Notes under the pieces: generated by a model
What the model saw: the letters and a program-made list of their open reading frames with translations, nothing else
What the model was told of the DNA's origin: nothing
Database searches by the model: none
From: Haliscomenobacter sp.
Lineage (GTDB): Bacteria > Bacteroidota > Bacteroidia > Chitinophagales > Saprospiraceae
Assembly: GCA_016713275.1 (NCBI GenBank)
Contig: JADJPL010000006.1
Location: 124,001 to 188,000 of the forward strand
Direction of reading: 5' to 3'
Length of the DNA stretch: 64,000 nucleotides
Shown here: piece by piece, positions 34,665-43,404 of the stretch
Layout: every line of letters starts with the position of its first letter
How positions within the stretch are numbered: the stretch's first letter is position 1
Made by a program: the position numbers and the translations under genes

Positions 34665-35396
34665 TTAAGGTTCTTTCCCAAAGATTTGGGAAAGAACCTG
34701 GTCCCTTTTCTCCCGGCTCACCGGGATTTTATCCGCTCCGAGGAGCAGTTGATTGCCTTCCACGGCCGTCACCCGGTCGGCGGCTACGATAAACGATTTA
34801 TGGACCCGCAGGAACCGCCCTGCCGGCAGGCTTTCCTCCAGCGTTTTCAGGGACATTAAGGCGACGATTTTTTGGCTGACGCAGTGGAATTTGACGTATT
34901 CCCCCAGCCCTTCTATGAATAACAACTCCTCGAAGAAGATCTTGATCAGTTTGCCGTTCGACCGAACGCTCATGAAGCGGGCTTCTGGCACGGGCGTTTT
35001 GGCTTCTTCCCGGGGTTCGCCCTGCAGTTCTTCCTGGGCCAGGAATTCTTTGGCCCGATTGACGGCTTTGAGCAGGCGCTCAAAGGAAAACGGTTTGAGC
35101 AAATAATCGACCGCCTGGAGGTCGAAGGCCTCCACCGCGTATTGATCATAAGCGGTGGTGAAAATGGTGAGCGGAGGGTTTTTCAAGGTCTTTAACGAGT
35201 TGTTTCCGCTCAGTAGAGGCATCTGAATATCCAGGAACAGCAACTGGACCGGCTCGGCTTGAAGGATCTCCAGCGCCTTCATGGGCGAGGTCACCTGGGC
35301 TACGACCTCGATGCCGGGAATTTGCCGGAGGAATTCGCCCAGCAGGTGAAGGGCCAGGTATTCGTCGTCTACCAAAAGGGTTTTGATCGGATTCAT
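34665..35396 (-). CDS. LytTR family response regulator
   Basis: 243 residues. The receiver domain (about 1-120) has the acidic pocket LLVDDE, the phosphoacceptor Asp56 in LLFLDIQMP, and Lys in YLLKPFSFERLLKA. The LytTR DNA-binding domain (about 140-240) contains FLRVHKSFIVAADRVTAVEG and IPVSREKRDQV. The start at 35396 (MNPIKTLLVDDE) is preferred over a longer upstream frame because it overlaps the kinase stop as ATGA and begins exactly at the receiver domain. It is coupled to the histidine kinase upstream. Targets are unknown; the adjacent giant gene is a candidate only by position. Confidence 0.95.
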   Translation of the reverse strand: MNPIKTLLVDDEYLALHLLGEFLRQIPGIEVVAQVTSPMKALEILQAEPVQLLFLDIQMPLLSGNNSLKTLKNPPLTIFTTAYDQYAVEAFDLQAVDYLLKPFSFERLLKAVNRAKEFLAQEELQGEPREEAKTPVPEARFMSVRSNGKLIKIFFEELLFIEGLGEYVKFHCVSQKIVALMSLKTLEESLPAGRFLRVHKSFIVAADRVTAVEGNQLLLGADKIPVSREKRDQVLSQIFGKEP

Positions 35397-36427
35397 AAGG
35401 GCAAAACTAAGGAAACCTGATAAATTCCCTCTGCGGTTTCTCCGTGGGAGAACGCATATTCCCTGCCGTATTTCAAATCGAGGCGGCTGCGGATATTCTC
35501 CAGGCCCACCCCGCCAATCCGGTCTTTTTGGGTATCCTCTTTGGAGAACGTATTTCGGGTCGCCGCTTTTATGACCCCTGCCTGGTGGTCGGCTTCCAGG
35601 TCGATTTGAATAAACGCCTGGTCGTTGATGTCCAGATCGCAATGCTTAAAACAATTTTCCACCAAAGGAATCAGCACCATCGGCTCAATGGTGCAACCGG
35701 ATAGATCTCCTTTCACCTGGAGCGCAATGGGTTTTGGTTTCGGGAAGCGCATCTGGAACAGACGGATGTACCCTTCGATCTGCTCGACTTCCCTGGTCAG
35801 GGAAACCCGTGCATTTTTCCCTTCGTACACGACATATCGCAGCAGATCGGAAAGTTGAAGGATCATGGCCGGCGCCTGGTCGGATTTAATGACCGCCAGC
35901 GCGTAGATATTGTGCAGGGTGTTGAACAGGAAATGGGGGTTGATCTGGGAGCGCAGAAACTGGAGCTGGGCCTCGTTTTGCTGGTGGATGATGTCCAGAT
36001 GTTTTTTCTCCCGCTCGCTCCGGTTGCGCAGAAGCTGAAACAAGGTACTCACCAGCAGCACGACAAACGTATTAAAGGCCGTGAACAGGATCGTCCGTTC
36101 CTGGATAGAGATGATAGGCTTTAACGGGTGGCTAAAATAGCCGGTCTGCAAAATGGAATATCGAATAGCCAGCACAACCGCGGTAGGCAGCAGGAGCCAG
36201 AACGCATACGAGGCGAACCGCCCTTTCTCCAAAAACCGCTCTACAAGAAAAAGGGTGTTGAGGTAAAAAAGAAAGACCAGACTGGCCGTATGCAGGAGGG
36301 AAAAAAACAAAGAAATCCCAAACGGGAAATAGCTGATCAGAAACCCAAATACGAGCAACCAAAAAGAAATCCAGCCCAGGACATGGAAAACCCAAATGGG
36401 GTGTTTTTTTTTCATCATCGAATCCAT
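35393..36427 (-). CDS. LytS-type sensor histidine kinase
   Basis: 344 residues. Four membrane segments fill about residues 12-130. Next come the His_kinase domain with the phosphorylated His165 in FLRSQINPHFLFNTLHNIY and an HATPase region with PLVENCFKH (N box) and GGVGLENIRSRL (G box). There is no separate extracellular sensor domain. The stop overlaps the LytTR regulator start by four bases, so the two form a translationally coupled two-component system. Start codons at residues 1, 4 and 5 are close together, and I give the first. Confidence 0.95.
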   Translation of the reverse strand: MDSMMKKKHPIWVFHVLGWISFWLLVFGFLISYFPFGISLFFSLLHTASLVFLFYLNTLFLVERFLEKGRFASYAFWLLLPTAVVLAIRYSILQTGYFSHPLKPIISIQERTILFTAFNTFVVLLVSTLFQLLRNRSEREKKHLDIIHQQNEAQLQFLRSQINPHFLFNTLHNIYALAVIKSDQAPAMILQLSDLLRYVVYEGKNARVSLTREVEQIEGYIRLFQMRFPKPKPIALQVKGDLSGCTIEPMVLIPLVENCFKHCDLDINDQAFIQIDLEADHQAGVIKAATRNTFSKEDTQKDRIGGVGLENIRSRLDLKYGREYAFSHGETAEGIYQVSLVLPL

Positions 36428-36514
36428 GGCAGCGGGTTAATTATTTCCTGAATGTACGCCTAGTCAACGCAATAGCCAAATGCCTTCAACGTGCTGCAAA
36501 TTTATCCCCATGAA

Positions 36515-36620
36515 CGGCAGGTTTTTTCCAACCTGCCGGGCATTTTGGGAACGAGACCTTCCAGGTTTTCGAAACCTGGAAGGTCTGGGCGCCCGGAAAA
36601 CCAAAGTGCCCGGCGGGGTG
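36515..36620. repeat. REP-like nested palindromes
   Basis: Three inverted repeats lie in one 106-base block. CGGCAGGTT and AACCTGCCG (36515-36538) make a hairpin. A 14-pair stem with a TCG loop, GACCTTCCAGGTTT and its complement, occupies 36555-36585. GCCGGGCATTTTGG near 36535 and CCAAAGTGCCCGGC near 36601 form outer arms around the second. The block lies between the divergent histidine kinase and lipoprotein genes. The rest of the 360-base gap shows no gene. Confidence 0.65.
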
Positions 36621-36787
36621 GTTTTTTCTGTTTTGTCTGATTTTTACCTTCCGTCTATTCCTCTTACCCTCCCATCTTGCCGGTGATGGGATTTTTCCTG
36701 CAGTTGATTGAATCTTTTTGTTTCGGCAGGAGGTTGCCCTTTCCTTTGTGGCATCAATTCATTTTTGAACAAAAAATACAACAACAC

Positions 36788-37510
36788 ATGAAGATGCGCA
36801 AAGGAATGCTTGCTTTGACGGCTTTTGCCGCGTTGATCCTGTTCACAGGGTGCCAAAAGGAAGACGATACGAACCTCGACGGCCTGGTTACCGAAGAAGA
36901 AGCCGCCTACGCGGTCGAGTACGCGGTGAGCTCCGAAACCGGCGGGCTTTCTACTACAACGCTGACGGCAGCTTCCGTGGCCGGAACGTATGGGGCGGGG
37001 AAATGGTGCGGCGTCTCCAAAGACTCTTCCTTCAGTTTGTCCAAATCCAAAGGAGGAGCCTCTTATACGTATGCCAACCAATGGTCCTGGGTCGTTAATT
37101 GCTCCCAGCTCAAGGTTCCGGAATCGGTCGATTTCAAGGCGAATGCCACCGGACAGTATACCACCGCTGTGGTATCTTCCTCCGGCAATACCGGAGTAGC
37201 GACCGTTAAAATCACCGGTTTGACGCCTGCTTCCGCTCCCTACAACCTGGCAGGAGGGTATATCCATAAAGGGACAGCGGCAATGCAGATTGGAAAGAAA
37301 GCCACGTTTACCAGCGACGTGACCGTGAATTTCAGCGACTTAAAGGTCAGCAAAACGACGTACCAAATCGAATCGGGTTCGGCCACATTCACCGTTTCGG
37401 GCGCCAGCAGCCTGGGGCAAAGCTATTCCTACAGCGGCGCCATTCAGTTTAACGGAAACGGCACGGCTACCCTCACCCTGGGAGGAAAGACCTATCAGAT
37501 TAATTTGTAG
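36788..37510 (+). CDS. Lipoprotein of unknown function
   Basis: 240 residues, starting MKMRKGMLALTAFAALILF with lipobox FTGC. The mature part is Ser/Thr/Gly-rich with alternating polar and hydrophobic residues, which suggests a beta-sandwich, and has a pair of cysteines (KWCGVSK and VVNCSQLK) that could form a disulfide. The start at 36788 is chosen over an upstream in-frame ATG because it begins the lipoprotein signal. No family is recognised. It is followed after 57 bases by the fatty-acid-hydroxylase-like gene. Confidence 0.75.
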   Translation: MKMRKGMLALTAFAALILFTGCQKEDDTNLDGLVTEEEAAYAVEYAVSSETGGLSTTTLTAASVAGTYGAGKWCGVSKDSSFSLSKSKGGASYTYANQWSWVVNCSQLKVPESVDFKANATGQYTTAVVSSSGNTGVATVKITGLTPASAPYNLAGGYIHKGTAAMQIGKKATFTSDVTVNFSDLKVSKTTYQIESGSATFTVSGASSLGQSYSYSGAIQFNGNGTATLTLGGKTYQINL

Positions 37511-37567
37511 AAACCGACACAGGACCTTCTTGATTATTTCCCTGAACCAATTGAATCCTTGATCACC

Positions 37568-38368
37568 ATGCAACATATCCTCCCGGAGATTCCTATTCTC
37601 CCTTTCTGGGCCATTGCGGCCCTTTTCGTTTTTGCCCGCTACCTCGTTACGGCGGGCGGTATCTACCTGATCTTCTACGTGTGGATGCAGCGCAAGCTGG
37701 GCCACCTTAAGATCAAACCGGAAGCGCCGGGCCGGCGCCAGGTTTTTGCGGAAATGCGGCATTCCTTTTACACCGCAGTTATTTTTGCAGGCATGGCCAC
37801 GCTGGTCCACGTTCTGAAGGAATTTGGGTACACCCGCCAATACGCCGAAATCGAGACCTATGGGCTTGGCTACCTGTTGTTTTCCATGGCCTTGCTGGTC
37901 GTGTTGCACGACGCCTATTTCTACTGGATGCACCGCCTAATGCACCACCTCAGGTTGTTCCGGGTGATCCACAAGGTGCATCACCAGTCCTTCAACCCTA
38001 CGCCCATGGCGTCGTTTTCCTTTCACCCGCTGGAAGCGTTTCTGGAGTTTGGCATTGTCCCCTTGATCGTGCTGATTATCCCGGTGCATCCGCTGGCCAT
38101 GTTGTTTTTTGCGAACTGGTCGATGGTGTTTAATATCCTTGGCCATCTGGGGTACGAGTTGTTCCCCCGAGGCTTCGTCCAGCATCGGTTTTGGGGGTGG
38201 ATGAACACCTCCACGCACCATAACCTGCACCATCAGCAGGGAAACTATAACTTTGGGCTGTATTTTAATTTTTGGGACCGGATGATGGGCACCAACCACC
38301 CTCAGTACGCCGAAACGTTCGACCAGGTTAAATCCCATTCGCAAAATTATATGCATCCTGCCGCATGA
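37568..38368 (+). CDS. Sterol desaturase / fatty acid hydroxylase family membrane enzyme
   Basis: 266 residues with four or five membrane segments and the family's di-iron histidine clusters: HDAYFYWMHRLMHH (His114, 122, 126, 127), HKVHHQS (His135, 138, 139) and HHNLHH near the C-terminus. Such enzymes use O2 to hydroxylate or desaturate lipids at the inner membrane. In Bacteroidota, relatives act on carotenoids, hopanoids or fatty acids, and the substrate here is unknown. The ATG at 37568 is preferred to the upstream TTG. The stop overlaps the next gene by four bases, so the two are coupled. Confidence 0.9.
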   Translation: MQHILPEIPILPFWAIAALFVFARYLVTAGGIYLIFYVWMQRKLGHLKIKPEAPGRRQVFAEMRHSFYTAVIFAGMATLVHVLKEFGYTRQYAEIETYGLGYLLFSMALLVVLHDAYFYWMHRLMHHLRLFRVIHKVHHQSFNPTPMASFSFHPLEAFLEFGIVPLIVLIIPVHPLAMLFFANWSMVFNILGHLGYELFPRGFVQHRFWGWMNTSTHHNLHHQQGNYNFGLYFNFWDRMMGTNHPQYAETFDQVKSHSQNYMHPAA

Positions 38369-38724
38369 AATACCTCCTTGCCCTTTTCTGGATCGTTGCC
38401 GCATCCGCCCTGAGCGGGCAATCCCTTCAAACCAAACCCCCGGAAGAACGCGCCCGGATAATGACCGATAGCATGCGGATCTACTTCCAGCTCTCCCCCG
38501 CTCAAACCGAAAAAGTTGCGGAACTAAATCTCCGCTATGCCCGCATCATGGAAAAAGAAGTGATGCAAAGCGGTAAAAATGCGTTCGGGAAATATACTAC
38601 CGGCATGAAGATCAACAACCACAAAGAAACCGAGCTAAAGAAAATCCTGACCGGCGCCCAGTTTGCCCTCTATGAAAAACAGAAAAAAAAGGCGATGGGC
38701 AGGATTTGGCAAGCCATTTTTTGA
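38365..38724 (+). CDS. Small exported Spy/CpxP-like protein
   Basis: 119 residues: a signal peptide ending SALSGQS, then an all-helical, charged mature part with an LSPAQTEKVAEL motif and a later LTGAQFALYEK. That LT/SP-x-Q pairing is seen in periplasmic Spy/CpxP-like proteins. The ATG sits in an ATGA overlap with the preceding membrane enzyme. The function is not established. The resemblance is to a fold pattern rather than a confident family match. Confidence 0.7.
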   Translation: MKYLLALFWIVAASALSGQSLQTKPPEERARIMTDSMRIYFQLSPAQTEKVAELNLRYARIMEKEVMQSGKNAFGKYTTGMKINNHKETELKKILTGAQFALYEKQKKKAMGRIWQAIF

Positions 38725-38820
38725 GGTACGAAGTAAATGAAGTAACGGGGTAACGGAGTAGCGGACCATTACCTCGCTACTTCGCCACTTCGTCACTTCG
38801 CCACTTCGTCACCTCGCTAC
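38725..38820. repeat. Inverted octamer repeats between convergent genes
   Basis: The left half has AAGTAACGGGGTAACGGAG units. The right half (about 38768-38820) is a tandem array of CTACTTCG/CCACTTCG/TCACTTCG octamers. With G-U pairs the halves can form a stem of roughly 26 pairs around CGGACCATTACC. The element fills the whole gap between plus-strand 38724 and minus-strand 38821, where a bidirectional terminator would be expected. Confidence 0.65.
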
Positions 38821-41439
38821 CTACCTCATCACCACCACCTTCAGCGATTCGGCAGTGAGGGTAGCCGGTTGTTTGGGGGTAAAGCCGACCTCGACGGTTT
38901 CGCCGGGCAGGAGGTCGAAGTAGTTATCGGAAAAGAACCCTTCGGCTTCGGGGAAGTCGAGATAGACGTTTTTAGCCAGGCGGTCCGCTTGGAGGCGGAT
39001 GAGCACGTCCGGCCCGGACGGGTTGGGGATCACTTCCATTTGCAGCCCGGGGTCTTCGGGCAGATGGAGGTCTTTGACCGGGTGGAAATAGACCAGGTTG
39101 CGGTGCAAGACGTTTTCGCCCTGCTTCAGGGTCATTTCCATGACCTGGTTCCGTCCGGATTGCCCCCGGTGCAGCTCGCCCGAGGGGATAGCGGCTGCGA
39201 GAAAAGCGGTATTGGGCGCCGCCAGGATCTGAAACTGGCGGTTCCAGACCGGGTTTCCGTCAAAATCCAGGATACGCAGATCGAGGGTGGCTTCCAGGGA
39301 ATCCATTCGGTCGGACACCACGCGGATCTGGACTTCGTTATCTACTTCCCGGGCCGATACCGCTACCGGAGCAAACGCTTTTTTCACAAAGTAGTGCATG
39401 GCTTTCCACCGCTGGTAGTAATCCATGCCCGACCAGGACGCTACCGGCCAGCAATCGTTGATCTGCCAATAGAGCGTACCCATGTTATGGGGTTTGGCGC
39501 TGCGGTGGGCTTCGATGGCCATTTTGATCCCTTCGGCCTGAAGCACCTGCCCCACATAGAGCATGCGCTCAAACTCGGAAGGCACTTGGTAATGGGCTTT
39601 CATGTAGCTTCGGATGCGCAAATTGCCGATCCCGCTGCGCTGATGAGCGGCCATGACTTCCGACTCGATGTCCCAGTCTTTCGGCAGCGTATAGGCTTTC
39701 ACGGTGCGGAACTCCGGGAACGACTGGAACCCATATTCGCTCATGAAGCGGCCGATGTATTTGTAAAAATCGTCGAAAGGATGTTCGCCGTGCCAAACGC
39801 CCCAGTAATGGATATCCCCGCCCTGGGTATCGTAACCTGCGAGTTTGCCATGCTCCAGAAAAGGAGAGGACGGCCAGTAAAACAGGCCCGGGTGGTAGGC
39901 GTTGACCACTGCGGGAAGCATTTGGTGGAACACGTTTTCGTAAGCCTCCCAGATGTATTTGCGCTGTTGTTTCGTGTATTGCTGTTTCCAGCCCCAGCCT
40001 TTGAACTCGTCGAAATTGGCCCAGGCCACATCGATCTCGTTGTTGCCGCACCAAAGCGCAATACAGGGGTGGTTGCGCAGGCGTTTGACGTTGTAGACGG
40101 CCTCGGCCTCCACATTCTGAAGGAACTCGGGATCGCCCGGGTACATGGAGCAGGCGAACATGAAATCCTGCCAGATCAGGATGCCGCTCTCGTCGCACAG
40201 CTCATAAAAATAATCCTCTTCGTAGAAGCCGCCGCCCCATACCCGGAGCATGTTCATGTTGGCGTCGGCGGCTGATTGGACGACGCGCTGGTATTGTTCG
40301 CGGGTGACTCTGGGCAGAAAGACATCGTTGGGAATGTAATTGGCGCCTTTGCTGAACAGGGCATGGCCGTTGAGTTCGACATAGAACGAACTGCCTTTTT
40401 CATCCGGGGTTTGCACGACCCGGACGGTGCGGAGGCCCACCTTATGGCCGATCTGGTCCAGGGTGGTCCCGCTTTGAACCAGTTTCACCTGCAGCGCATA
40501 CCGGTGTTGTTCACCCAACTCCTTGGTCCACCAGCGTTTGGGTTGGGCGATCTCAAAAGGCAGCTCCAGGGTGTGTTTTCCCGGGGAGAGGTTCATCGTT
40601 TGCTGGCGCAGGAGGGTATCCCCGTTCCATACTTCCAGGGTATAACTTCCTTCTTTGAGTACGCGCGCTTCGCAAAGCGCGGTGAGGCGGGCCTGGTCCG
40701 CATCCAGGGAATCCTGGCGGAAAAAGACGTCTTCCAGGCGGGCCGCATTCCATAGTTTCAGGTTAACCGGCCTCCAGATGCCGATGCTGACCAGGCGCGG
40801 GCCCCAGTCCCACCCGAAGTGGTAACCCGGTTTGCGAAGGAAAATGCTGACGCGCTTATCGCCCAGCCCCCCATTTTCCGACTGGTCGTTGGACGCCGGG
40901 AGCGGAAACCCATGCTCGGCCAGCTTTTTTAGCCCCACCTGAGCCGGCGAGTGGAAATAGATCCGCAACTGGTTTTCGCCGGCGCGCAAAAGGGAGCGCA
41001 CGTCCCTCTCCCAGGCCAGAAAAAAATTGTCGGCCCGCAGAATAAGCGAGTCGTTGAGGTATACATCGGCGTAGGTGTCCAGGCCCAGGAATTCGAGCTG
41101 GGCGGCGTCGTATTCCAGCATGGAGGGGTCTACGGCAAAGGACATGCGGTATTCCCAATCCGTTTTGTCCACCCACTGCACTTCCCGCTCGTTGGTGCGG
41201 TAATACGGGTCTTCTATTTTCCCGTTGGCCATCAGGTCCGTATGCACCGTGCCCGGAACGGTGGCCGGCATCCAGTATTCCTGGCCGTTCTGGTGAAAGG
41301 TCCAGTTTTCATTCAATGGAATAATCCGCATCTCGGATGTATTTTGAGCGAAAGAGGTAATGGAGATCGATAAAAAGGCAAATGCCGCAGCAAAAGTAGC
41401 CTTGCTCAACTTTTTAGCCATATTTTTCGTATTTTTCAT
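38821..41439 (-). CDS. Glycoside hydrolase family 2 beta-mannosidase
   Basis: 872 residues, exported (KLSKATFAAAFAFLSIS, cleavage near SFAQN). The jelly-roll sugar-binding domain shows the beta-mannosidase pattern WTFHQNGQEYWMPATVPG and FGWDWGPRLVSIG. The TIM barrel has RVWGGGFYEEDYFYELCDE, the acid/base Glu468 in WCGNNEID, and the nucleophile Glu568 in FMSEYGFQSFP. It removes terminal beta-mannose from manno-oligosaccharides or glycans, probably in the periplasm. Length and both catalytic residues fit family members. The start at 41439 gives MKNTKNMAKK; 41421 is an alternative. It is divergent from mnmE. Confidence 0.95.
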   Translation of the reverse strand: MKNTKNMAKKLSKATFAAAFAFLSISITSFAQNTSEMRIIPLNENWTFHQNGQEYWMPATVPGTVHTDLMANGKIEDPYYRTNEREVQWVDKTDWEYRMSFAVDPSMLEYDAAQLEFLGLDTYADVYLNDSLILRADNFFLAWERDVRSLLRAGENQLRIYFHSPAQVGLKKLAEHGFPLPASNDQSENGGLGDKRVSIFLRKPGYHFGWDWGPRLVSIGIWRPVNLKLWNAARLEDVFFRQDSLDADQARLTALCEARVLKEGSYTLEVWNGDTLLRQQTMNLSPGKHTLELPFEIAQPKRWWTKELGEQHRYALQVKLVQSGTTLDQIGHKVGLRTVRVVQTPDEKGSSFYVELNGHALFSKGANYIPNDVFLPRVTREQYQRVVQSAADANMNMLRVWGGGFYEEDYFYELCDESGILIWQDFMFACSMYPGDPEFLQNVEAEAVYNVKRLRNHPCIALWCGNNEIDVAWANFDEFKGWGWKQQYTKQQRKYIWEAYENVFHQMLPAVVNAYHPGLFYWPSSPFLEHGKLAGYDTQGGDIHYWGVWHGEHPFDDFYKYIGRFMSEYGFQSFPEFRTVKAYTLPKDWDIESEVMAAHQRSGIGNLRIRSYMKAHYQVPSEFERMLYVGQVLQAEGIKMAIEAHRSAKPHNMGTLYWQINDCWPVASWSGMDYYQRWKAMHYFVKKAFAPVAVSAREVDNEVQIRVVSDRMDSLEATLDLRILDFDGNPVWNRQFQILAAPNTAFLAAAIPSGELHRGQSGRNQVMEMTLKQGENVLHRNLVYFHPVKDLHLPEDPGLQMEVIPNPSGPDVLIRLQADRLAKNVYLDFPEAEGFFSDNYFDLLPGETVEVGFTPKQPATLTAESLKVVVMR

Positions 41440-41496
41440 GAACAAAGAAAGAAAAAGAATGGCAATTCCTTCATGCCCCAGCAGAGTTTCCTTGCC

Positions 41497-41550
41497 TAAA
41501 TCTCGCAACCCCGCAACTTCGCAACTTCGTAACTTCGCAACTTCGCAACC
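41497..41550. repeat. Tandem CAACTTCG repeat abutting the mnmE start
   Basis: About six imperfect octamers of the CAACTTCG/TAACTTCG type run up to the TTG start codon of mnmE, which follows directly at 41551. They are related by the ACTTCG core to the arrays near 5590 and 38800. Confidence 0.65.
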
Positions 41551-42993
41551 TTGAACCTATCCGACACCATCATCGCCCTTGCCACTCCGCCCGGAGTGGG
41601 CGCCATCGGAGTCATCCGCCTGTCGGGGGAAGACGCTATTGTCTTGGCGGACCGCTTTTTTCACGGAAAACCGTTGAACGAGCAGCCGAGCCATACGATT
41701 CATTTTGGGACGATCCGGGATGAAACCGGGCGGATAGTAGACGAGGTGCTGGTATCGCTGTTCATTGCCCCGCGTTCGTATACCGGCGAAAACGTGGTGG
41801 AGATCTCCTGCCACGGCTCCAACTACATCCTGGAAGAAGTGATCCGCTTATTCCTCCGGGCAGGGGCGCGGCAGGCGCAGCCGGGGGAGTTTACCCTGCG
41901 GGCCTTCCTCAACGGGCGCATGGATCTCAGTCAGGCGGAAGCGGTAGCCGACCTCATCGCCTCGGCATCTTCCGAAGCGCATAAACTGGCGATCGCCCAA
42001 CTGCGCGGCGGGGTCTCCGACGAAATCAAACGCCTGCGCCAGGAACTGCTCGACTTTGCCAGCCTCATCGAACTCGAACTCGACTTCAGCGAGGAAGACG
42101 TGGAGTTTGCCGACCGCACCCAGCTTCATCACCTGATCGACCGCATCCAGACCCTCATCAAAGCCCTGCTCGACTCGTTTCAACTCGGCAACGCGATCCG
42201 GCAAGGGGTCAGCACCGTCATCGCCGGGCGGCCCAACGCCGGCAAATCCACTCTCCTCAATGCCCTGCTCAACGAAGAGCGCGCCATCGTGAGCGAGATC
42301 GCCGGCACCACCCGCGATACCATCGAGGAACTCCTCAATATCCAGGGCATTCAGTTCCGCATCATCGACACGGCAGGGATTCGCGAAGCCCACGATACCA
42401 TCGAGGCCCTCGGCGTCGAACGCACCCTGGAAAAAGTGCGCCAAAGCGCGGTGCTGGTCTACGTATTCGACGTCGTGAAGACCAGCCCCGAGCAGGTGCG
42501 GTACGACCTCGACCAACTCATCCACTCCGACCTGAAAGTGCTGGTCGTGGCGAATAAGATGGATTTGAATCCGTATACCCAGTTTGAGCATTATTTTGAG
42601 GGAGCAGGGATTAGGGAGCGGGGATTAGGGGAGCAGGGAGCACAATCTTCCCCTCTTGACCCTTTGAACGTTTCCGCTACTCAATGGGTCCCCATTTCGG
42701 CCATCAACCGGATGAACATCGAATACCTGAAAGAAAAACTATTTGAGACCGTCATTCAGGAGGAACTCTCCATGGATACAGCCATCTTAAGCAATACCCG
42801 TCACTACGAAGCCCTCCAGAAGGCCGGAGAAAGCCTCCAGGCCGTGAAACAAAACCTCCAGACCGGCGTCGCGACCGACTTCATCGCGATGGACATCCGG
42901 CGCGCCCTCCACTTCCTGGGCGAGATCACCGGCGAGATCAGCACGGACGATCTGCTGGGGAATATTTTTTCGAGGTTTTGTATCGGGAAGTGA
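41551..42993 (+). CDS. mnmE: tRNA uridine-5-carboxymethylaminomethyl modification GTPase MnmE
   Basis: 480 residues. MnmE with MnmG modifies wobble U34 of several tRNAs, using tetrahydrofolate-bound one-carbon units and GTP. Visible are the N-terminal folate-binding domain (DTIIALATPPGVGAIGVIRL), the G domain with GRPNAGKSTLLNALL (G1), GTTRD (G2), DTAG (G3) and NKMD (G4), and the C-terminal FCIGK with the catalytic Cys. No ATG fits, so TTG is taken as the start. About 25 residues after EHYFEG (42598-42680) are an insertion encoded by GGGATTAGGGAGC-type repeats between the G4 motif and WVPISA. The frame is kept. Confidence 0.96.
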   Translation: MNLSDTIIALATPPGVGAIGVIRLSGEDAIVLADRFFHGKPLNEQPSHTIHFGTIRDETGRIVDEVLVSLFIAPRSYTGENVVEISCHGSNYILEEVIRLFLRAGARQAQPGEFTLRAFLNGRMDLSQAEAVADLIASASSEAHKLAIAQLRGGVSDEIKRLRQELLDFASLIELELDFSEEDVEFADRTQLHHLIDRIQTLIKALLDSFQLGNAIRQGVSTVIAGRPNAGKSTLLNALLNEERAIVSEIAGTTRDTIEELLNIQGIQFRIIDTAGIREAHDTIEALGVERTLEKVRQSAVLVYVFDVVKTSPEQVRYDLDQLIHSDLKVLVVANKMDLNPYTQFEHYFEGAGIRERGLGEQGAQSSPLDPLNVSATQWVPISAINRMNIEYLKEKLFETVIQEELSMDTAILSNTRHYEALQKAGESLQAVKQNLQTGVATDFIAMDIRRALHFLGEITGEISTDDLLGNIFSRFCIGK

Positions 42994-43404
42994 GTGTAGA
43001 TTCCCTTGATTTTTTTGTTTGAAGGATTTATTAGCCAGGCGTTTGAATTGGAGGGATTTAGCGCCGAAGTTGATCAGCAGGCCAACTTCCAAATCATAGG
43101 CTTCCAAATAATTGATCGCCTGAGCCAAGTGCACATCCTGCAGCTCGATAAGGGCTTTTAGTTCCACGCAGATTACTTCTTCGACCAAAAAATCAACCCT
43201 TCGCGTTCCTATTTGGATCCCCTTGTAGTAAACGGGCATTTCGTGCTCTCTGGTAAAAGAGAGCCCCTGAAGGTTCATTTCTATTTTCAGCGCTTTTTGA
43301 TAAATCACTTCTTGAAAGCCATTACCCAAGGCGCTGTGCACGGCCATGGCGCAGCCAATAATTTTTGAAGTGAGCGCAGAGTATTTGTATTCCTCTTTAA
43401 TCAT
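42787..43404 (-). CDS. GxxExxY family protein with a run-on C-terminus
   Basis: Residues 1-125 are a typical GxxExxY (PD-(D/E)XK-like) protein: SALGNGFQEVIYQKAL, YKGIQIGTRRVDFLVEEVICVELKA in part, and LLINFGAKSLQFKRL. The family is linked to nuclease-like folds but has no firm function. After KQKNQGN the frame continues for about 75 residues antisense to the end of mnmE, which no relative should have. In the decayed copy at 45427 the same point reads QGNPQIK then stop. Copy A has therefore probably lost its own 3' end at the island junction (about 42999). It is divergent from dinD. Confidence 0.75.
   Translation of the reverse strand: MIKEEYKYSALTSKIIGCAMAVHSALGNGFQEVIYQKALKIEMNLQGLSFTREHEMPVYYKGIQIGTRRVDFLVEEVICVELKALIELQDVHLAQAINYLEAYDLEVGLLINFGAKSLQFKRLANKSFKQKNQGNLHSLPDTKPRKNIPQQIVRADLAGDLAQEVEGAPDVHRDEVGRDAGLEVLFHGLEAFSGLLEGFVVTGIA

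Noticed and set aside
38869..40275. A 468-codon open frame antisense to the beta-mannosidase
   Set aside because: Same artefact; the minus strand carries both GH2 catalytic motifs.
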